Shown: positions 58,461-64,000 of the stretch, one piece after another
How the letters are laid out: each line of letters opens with the position of its first letter
Numbering within the stretch: the first letter of the stretch is position 1
Assembly: GCA_032622095.1 (NCBI GenBank)
Contig: CP136064.1
Span: 44,658,989-44,722,988 of the forward strand
Direction of reading: 5' to 3'
DNA length: 64,000 nucleotides
From: Siphonodentalium dalli
Lineage: Eukaryota > Mollusca > Scaphopoda > Gadilida > Siphonodentaliidae
Notes under the pieces: model-generated
What the model was told of the DNA's origin: nothing
What the model saw: the letters and a program-made list of their open reading frames with translations, nothing else
Database searches by the model: none
Translations under genes and position numbers: made by a program

Positions 58461-59012
58461 TGATAAGACGGTCATAAAAAGGCGTTTCACAACAAAAACA
58501 TAGAAATATACCAGAAATTGTGTGAATTTACACCTCAGTTAGACGTCGAAACTGAGTCTTCCCACTTCATTTTATAAAATTTCTTATATTTCATAATGGA
58601 TTTTCCCAAGATATAGCTGGGAAAACATCTCGAATATTGGCATAAATTTGGTGATAAATGTGAAACCATATTTACGAACCTACAATAGAAGAAATTACTA
58701 AAATTTCTGTATTTGACAGACATAATTCTTCCTTAAAATGTGCAGACACCGACGTGGTGCATGGGTGACTGAGGTCTTCGTATCTCTTTACAAGACTGGA
58801 ACCAAATGTTTCAGGAATTCATCTGTGATGTTTAGATTCGCATTTAACTCTTCTCATTGAACCGGAAGGGGTTCAGTCCATCGTCATTTAAGAATGTGGG
58901 ATGATAACCCTGAATGCCATGAAAATAAAAGGGTGACTTGCTACTATATTGCTCAAAATGAATCTGAATATATTTTACGCTGCAGATAGAACGTGGTGGT
59001 CCGCATTAGACA
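58461..59012. other. No gene seen
   Basis: Unremarkable. GGTCCGCATTAG and AAGTACG next to the LINE tail (58,992-59,015) also occur at 37,785-37,806. Confidence 0.5.
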
Positions 59013-59035
59013 AGTACGATAGGATAGGATAGGAT

Positions 59036-59761
59036 AATTTATTTACAATATACATGATTTATACAATGGCAGAAATACATAATAAGGTAAAGCAGTATAT
59101 TGTCGGGGGTAGCCTAGCCCTGCTACCCCCTAAAACAGGTATCAGTATAAATAATAGTATAGATGCTTGTATCCATATCCACGCACACGTACAGACTATA
59201 ATCATTTATAAAACTTTGTAGAATCCAGTACTTAGGGCATAACAAAAACAAGTATTGGTGTGGTTGTGAGTCAATCCAGACGAGTTATAAGATCGAAAAT
59301 GTATTATCTCTCCATATGAATGTTTTGAACTGTTCAGGTTTTCTAAACATATGACAGTTTCCGTTCCAGTTCCAGTTCCATGGGTTTGTTAGGAACAAGT
59401 TAGTTTTGTGTTGCTACAACGGATTCAGGCGAGAGATACCACCATTTTTTGTTCGGTAAACAATGAGGATCTATATAAGATCGCCGGGAAGTCTCTTTGT
59501 TGAGTGAGGTTCTGGGATAATTCAGATTAACAATATTACATATATGTAATGTTCTATGTATGTCTAGCGGTATAGGGTCAGAGCCACGTTAGAGTAATCA
59601 TAATAATATACGGTGGCATCTATGATGTATCATGTATGGTAGTGTATGGGCATGCTAGGAACGAGAATGCGATGTGTGTCCACTTGCGGGTACGTTGTGA
59701 AGAACATTATTCGAGTAGAGTTAGGATTATGTATCGCGTATGACTATTAATGTTCGTTGTA
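59036..59761 (-). other. 3' UTR of the CR1-group LINE
   Basis: About 725 bp after the stop of ORF2, with no ORF. Adjacent to the pentamer tail it holds TTATACAATGGCAG and TATGTATTTCTGCC-type sequence. Confidence 0.7.
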
Positions 59762-62700
59762 TTATAGAGCACAATCGGGACATCCTTTGTTTTTACAGCG
59801 TACATTTTCTGGGTAATTTCTCAGCATGGCTATCTGTAAGCGCTTCTTCAATGTGTGCCTGCTTTGGCAAGAAGTATAGACTTTTTCCATATTGTTCCAT
59901 GTTGTGGGGAAGGCGTGGTGGGGTAGGTTTCCTGACCAGTCAGTTCTAGGAAGTTCCAACAGTACGGGATTCGGGTGTCTTGGGGTTGATTTTGCTCGTT
60001 TGTTGTACATCATTCCAAAAGACGCAGGCAGACGGTTATAACACCAGTCATGCATGAAAATTGAGGAATTGAGGGTGTGTAAGTCATATATTTTTAAGAT
60101 ATTCTCTCTTTTAAAGAGTGGATCTGTGTGACTCCTGTACTTCTTATTGCATATTATACGCAATGCTCGTTTTTGTAATAGGAATATTTTCTTGACTTCC
60201 GGAACATGACCCCATATTTAGATACCATAAACTAAGTGGCTTTGAATCAGAGCATAGTACAATGTTTTCAATGCTTTACTTGGGAAAAAGTTGTTCACCT
60301 TATTGATGCAGTAGATTGCATGTGATATTTTGGAGCAGATTACGGATATGTGCTTTTTGAATGTCAAGTTCTCATCAATGTGGATACCTAAGAATTTTGT
60401 CGAGGATTCACGCCCAAGATTTCCTATTCGGTTCAATTCAATGTTATTTAGCTTTAATTTCAAAGTATTCCATTTTTTGTCATTGTTTTGTGGGTGTAAA
60501 AGCATATAATTGCTTTTATTAATATTAATTGAAAGTTTATTGCAGCAGCACCAATCGGATACATTGGCTAATTCATTGTTGACGTAACTTTGTACTAGTT
60601 CGCCATCTTTACCGCTTGTGAACAGTGTGGTGTCATCGGCATACGATAAAATGTCCATTGTTGTAGAATTTACCATATCATTCACGTATATTAAAACAAT
60701 AATCGGCCCAAGAATTGAGCCTTGGGGTACCCCACAGGAGGTATTCATTAGGCTAGAGGTACTTCCACTATATTCGACGTATTGCCTCCTCTCATTCAAA
60801 TAACTATGGAACCACGACATTGCTACACCCCTGATGCCATAGTGGTCAAGTTTCGATATAAGTATGTTGTGGTAGATCGTATCGAATGCTTTAGATAAAT
60901 CAATAAATACAGCTAAGGTGGAATCCCGTGACGGTGTATCATTATTTTTAACGACATGATCTAGAAGGTGCATTATCGGATGAAATGTTGAGTGATTTGG
61001 TCTGAATCCATATTGGTGTTTATACAAGATTTCTTGTTTATTTAGAAAATCTACTAGTCGTTTTTGCATAATTTTTTCAAGCAGTTTAGAGAACGATGGC
61101 AGGATACTGATTGGGCGATAGTTTGTTATTTCCTTAGAGTTATTTATTTTAGGAATGGGGACTACTTTGGAAATTTTCATTTTCCTTGGGAATATTCCCT
61201 CTTCAAACGATAGATTAAATATATGCTTAAGTGGTGGGGCTATTATGAAGATACTCTCTTTCATAAGTGCGGTCGATATTCCGTTGTGATCTTTGCTCAT
61301 TTTCCCTTTCATAGTATAACATGTCAATATTATTTCCTGTATCGTTGTTGGTTCAATTTCGAATTCCTTTGTTCGCCTATTTCGAAGGTAATCAGTGAAA
61401 TTTTCATCATTTCCGGTGTGTATTGAGTCGCTGGTGTTTCGACCGATATTTGAAAAGTAGTCATTGAATTTTTCGGCTATTATGTTCGGGTCAGATAGCT
61501 CGGTATCGTTATCTTTAAATGTCTGTGGGTAGTTACATGATTTTTTAGTTTTATTGATGGCGTTTTTAAGAATTTTCCATGTGTTTTTTATATCATTCTT
61601 ATTTTTTTCTAGACTATCGCAATAATAATTATTTTTACATTTCCTTATTAGTTTGTTATATAGTTGACGATAATTTAAATAGGCGATTTTATTTTTTTCT
61701 GAAGGTGCCTTCAGTTTATTAGAGTATAATTCTTGCTTAGTAATAGAGGATTTTATTAGTCCAGATGTCATCCATGGTTCGCGCTTTATATATTTTTTGG
61801 GTACATTTCGTGTTATTAGTGGAAAAGCTAGATCATGCGCGTTCATATATATGTCTAAAAACAATTCATATGCCTTATCGGGGGAGTTACAATTGAGAAC
61901 TGAGTCGAATTTACAAGATTTTAACAAGTTTTTGAAAATATTGACATTATTTGGGTTGTAGTTCCTATACGTGACTTTTTTATGAGAGGGTTTTATGGGT
62001 TTGTGTTTGTTTGATTCGGAGAGGAATATGCCGAAATGATCGGAGATGTCGCAGGTAATTATCCCTGTTTGGTGGCCACCTTGTACTTTGTTGGTATAAA
62101 TGTGATCAATTAGGGTAGCAGAGTGTTCAGTAATTCTTGTCGGTTTTGTTATCATGGGCACGAATCCTCTACTGAGTACATTGTTTATGAAATCGTTAGT
62201 TTTTTGATGCGTCTCGAAATTTAAGAGGTCGATGTTGAGGTCTCCTATTATGTAAGACTTGGTATTGTTCACTTGTTCTAATATATTATCGAATTTTAAC
62301 ATAAATTTGTCCAAATCGGCCTTTGGTGCTGTGTTTGGTCTATAAATACATCCTATTATATAATTATCGTTCACCCCTCGGTGTATTTCTATAAATAATG
62401 TTTCTATTACGTGTGGTATAAATATTGTTAAATCAGGTCTGGGTTTATATTGAAGATTCTCCTTTATATATATACATACCAACACCGCCTCTGCCATCGT
62501 CGCCGTCTGGTCGAGATTTGAATTCTAAGGGGTGATATCCGGGAAGTGAAAAATCTGAGGAACTATGCACTTTGAATATTTCTGTTAGGGCGATAACATC
62601 AAACAAATTTTCTTCTGTTTTCAAATCACAAAGTAAATTTTTTAGATCTCCATAATTTGCGTTAAGGCTTCTGCAGTTTAGGCCGAAGATAGAAAATTTT

Positions 62701-62852
62701 ATATTATTTGAGAGCACTTTTTTACCCTGTGTAGGCGAGAAATATTGGCTTGTATTTTGGTTCCAAAGTTGGATGCTATCGGGATCGAATTCATCTCCTT
62801 CTATTTGAGACCATTTTGCCGCGAAATCATGTGTATCCCCAACCTCACTCAA
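59762..62852 (-). pseudogene. LINE ORF2: APE endonuclease + reverse transcriptase, two lesions
   Basis: Endonuclease landmarks in order: IFGLNCRSLNANYGDL, VIALTEIFKVH (Glu), IIGCIYRPNTAP, YIIGDLNIDLL, LIDHIYTN and CDISDHFGI (terminal SDH). RT: FRPNHSTFHP, VFIDLSKAFDTIYHNIL (motif A Asp), CGVPQGSILGP (motif B), LSYADDTTLF (intact motif C), then SWFHSYLNERRQYVEYSG before motif B. The C-terminus has LQKRALRIICNKKYRSHTDP and ends CKNKGCPDCAL. Lesions: a frame change at a (TA)n run near 62,463-62,475, and an in-frame TAA near 60,218 (HLVYGI*IWGHVPEVKK). All catalytic residues I can identify are present. About 1,030 codons. This is a young copy compared with the Tx1/L1 LINE at 1.8-10 kb. Confidence 0.9.
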
Positions 62853-62880
62853 AGTTATGCTATTTGCAGACGTAGTTGAA

Positions 62881-63579
62881 AATTTCTAAATTGCTGTAAT
62901 ATGCGCCCTTGGGTGTCGCCATATGATTTTGTCGTTGTGCGGAAAATTGGTACTTATGCGTGGAAATTAATACGAATATCATTTTACTATTATGAATTCA
63001 AATTTTGGTGGGATTATATCAATAGGAAGTTTATCCGCGAAACGCTTATGAAAGTATAAGTATAGCATACATGGATTCAATTTCTTATCAATTACAAATT
63101 ATATAGATGAAATAATTATTAACAAGGATGACATAGGCTTATATATATAGAGAAATTACAGATGCATTAAAATGTATAGATGTATATTCATACACAAATA
63201 AACATATACCGGTATATGAATACGTTATGTATACATGGCTATCAAGACCCATTATTGAGTTTCCACGTTAGCACCCCAATCCACCCCACTCACAACCTGT
63301 ACAGAAGGAGTCATGTTCACAGTGGTGGTAAGAACAAACAGTGGGGAAAGGGGGTGAACACAGCCAGCCTCCAACGTGAACGATGTCAATTCCAGACGTT
63401 TAAAAGATGAGTCTCACTTTAACCCATGTAATTAAGTGCTTAAGTGCTTATATTGCCATGCAGTTATCACTGATTCATGAAATTGGTCTAAACTCTGTTG
63501 AAGGATATTTGAAAATATTTTCAATAGAACGATTGTTCAGGTCGGCGTTATATTTAGAGACACTGTGCTGCTAAAACCC
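62881..63579. other. No gene seen
   Basis: AT-rich, with short self-complementary pieces (ATACCGGTAT near 63,207). The 76-codon ORF at 63,180-63,410 has no family resemblance. Confidence 0.5.
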
Positions 63580-64000
63580 CTGTCACACTCAGGTCGGCGC
63601 TCTCACTGCGCTGCAAAAGTACCAACATATGACTAACACGCAGGAGGAGCGCCGAAAACTGTCGAAAATTGTCAAACTTTTAAAACAAAGTATGCTCCTA
63701 TTGCGTTCCTACTTTGTCAAGTCTCACGCTCTTAGTGCGTTCAAGTCGCTGTCATTGTGATGCTAGTACGTTCTCAATAAGTTCGCAAAACGCTCTCTGC
63801 GCGGGCGCGGAGAGTATAGATAGCGCCTCCTGCGTTCTCCAGTCATAGTCAGTTTTTAGGTTGTGGGGAAAATACCCAACACTCCGCAATAAATTAGCTG
63901 TCCGATTAAACTACTGTCACACTCCGCTGCGATCAGGCCGGCGCTTGCATTGCGCGGAAAAATAATCAAAGCGCCAAGCAAAGCGCAGTAAGGTATCCAA
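63580..64000 (+). repeat. GC-richer repeat running off the window
   Basis: CTGTCACACTCAGGTCGGCG followed by CTCACTGCGCTGCAAAA at 63,582 recurs as CTGTCACACTCCGCTGCGAT, GGCCGGCGCTTGCATTGCGC at about 63,916. Many GCGC/AGTGCG motifs. Likely the subterminal part of another element, cut by the window end. Confidence 0.55.

Larger units (their letters stand above)
59013..62880 (-). mobile_element. CR1/Jockey-group LINE, probably 5'-truncated, nearly intact ORF2
   Basis: Runs from about 62,880 (5') to a (TATCC)n tail at 59,013-59,035 (top strand GATAGGATAGGATAGGATAA). It comprises an APE endonuclease plus RT ORF (62,852-59,762) and a ~730-bp 3' UTR. No ORF1 is present, and an in-frame stop lies just upstream of the ORF, so 5' truncation is likely. 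A pentanucleotide tail instead of poly-A is usual for CR1-type elements. No TSD was recognised. Confidence 0.88.

Overview
The window looks like repeat-dominated DNA from an animal genome, probably a marine invertebrate and most likely a mollusc. The evidence is a GT/AG intron with its acceptor, several LINE lineages, AT-rich sequence, and a dispersed repeat built on AAGGGYCATAACTCC with GACA/GACG tails. I associate that repeat with molluscan genomes from memory; the species call is inference. I see no bacterial operons, no CRISPR, no tRNA or rRNA, and no recognisable single-copy host gene.

Layout. 1-11.2 kb: a degenerate satellite-like array holds a 460-bp MITE and an 8.2-kb Tx1/L1-type LINE. 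The LINE has an exact 16-bp target-site duplication and is itself split by a 2.4-kb nested repeat. 11.2-13.9 kb: hairpins and a degenerate tandem repeat. 13.9-42.2 kb: a nested set of inverted repeats. The outer arms lie at 13.9-14.6 and 41.4-42.15 kb. Inside them are arms at 21.05-21.84 and 39.7-40.4 kb, then a 5-kb palindrome (21.84-26.97 kb) whose core is two head-to-head minisatellite arrays, then further TIR units (28.26-38.0, 31.8-37.7, 35.03-37.53 and 38.5-39.7 kb). No transposase was found in these units. They resemble foldback-type elements in architecture only.

44.7-51.8 kb: the most interesting segment. A gene of about 1,470 codons on the minus strand (50,447 to 45,492, at least one intron) encodes an N-terminal Cys/His-rich region, a long unassigned middle, a FEN1/XPG-like PIN nuclease with an H2TH-like motif, and a C-terminal CXC (tesmin/TSO1-like) Cys cluster. 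It sits between inverted ~125-bp repeats and repeated AAACGCTCTTTA motifs. I propose that it is the coding part of a mobile element of about 7 kb. This copy has one frameshift between the acidic nuclease motifs and the H2TH-like motif.

51.8-59 kb: tandem repeats, a small TIR element and many poly-G/poly-C runs. 59.0-62.9 kb: a nearly intact, probably 5'-truncated CR1/Jockey-group LINE on the minus strand with a pentanucleotide (TATCC)n tail. A second tail of the same kind is at 43.3 kb and an older unrelated LINE fragment is at 16.6-17.3 kb. 63.6-64 kb: start of a GC-richer repeat that runs off the window.

All calls rest on reading the sequence and ORF translations. No alignment or database search was run. 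Arm boundaries of the large inverted repeats are accurate to perhaps tens of bases.
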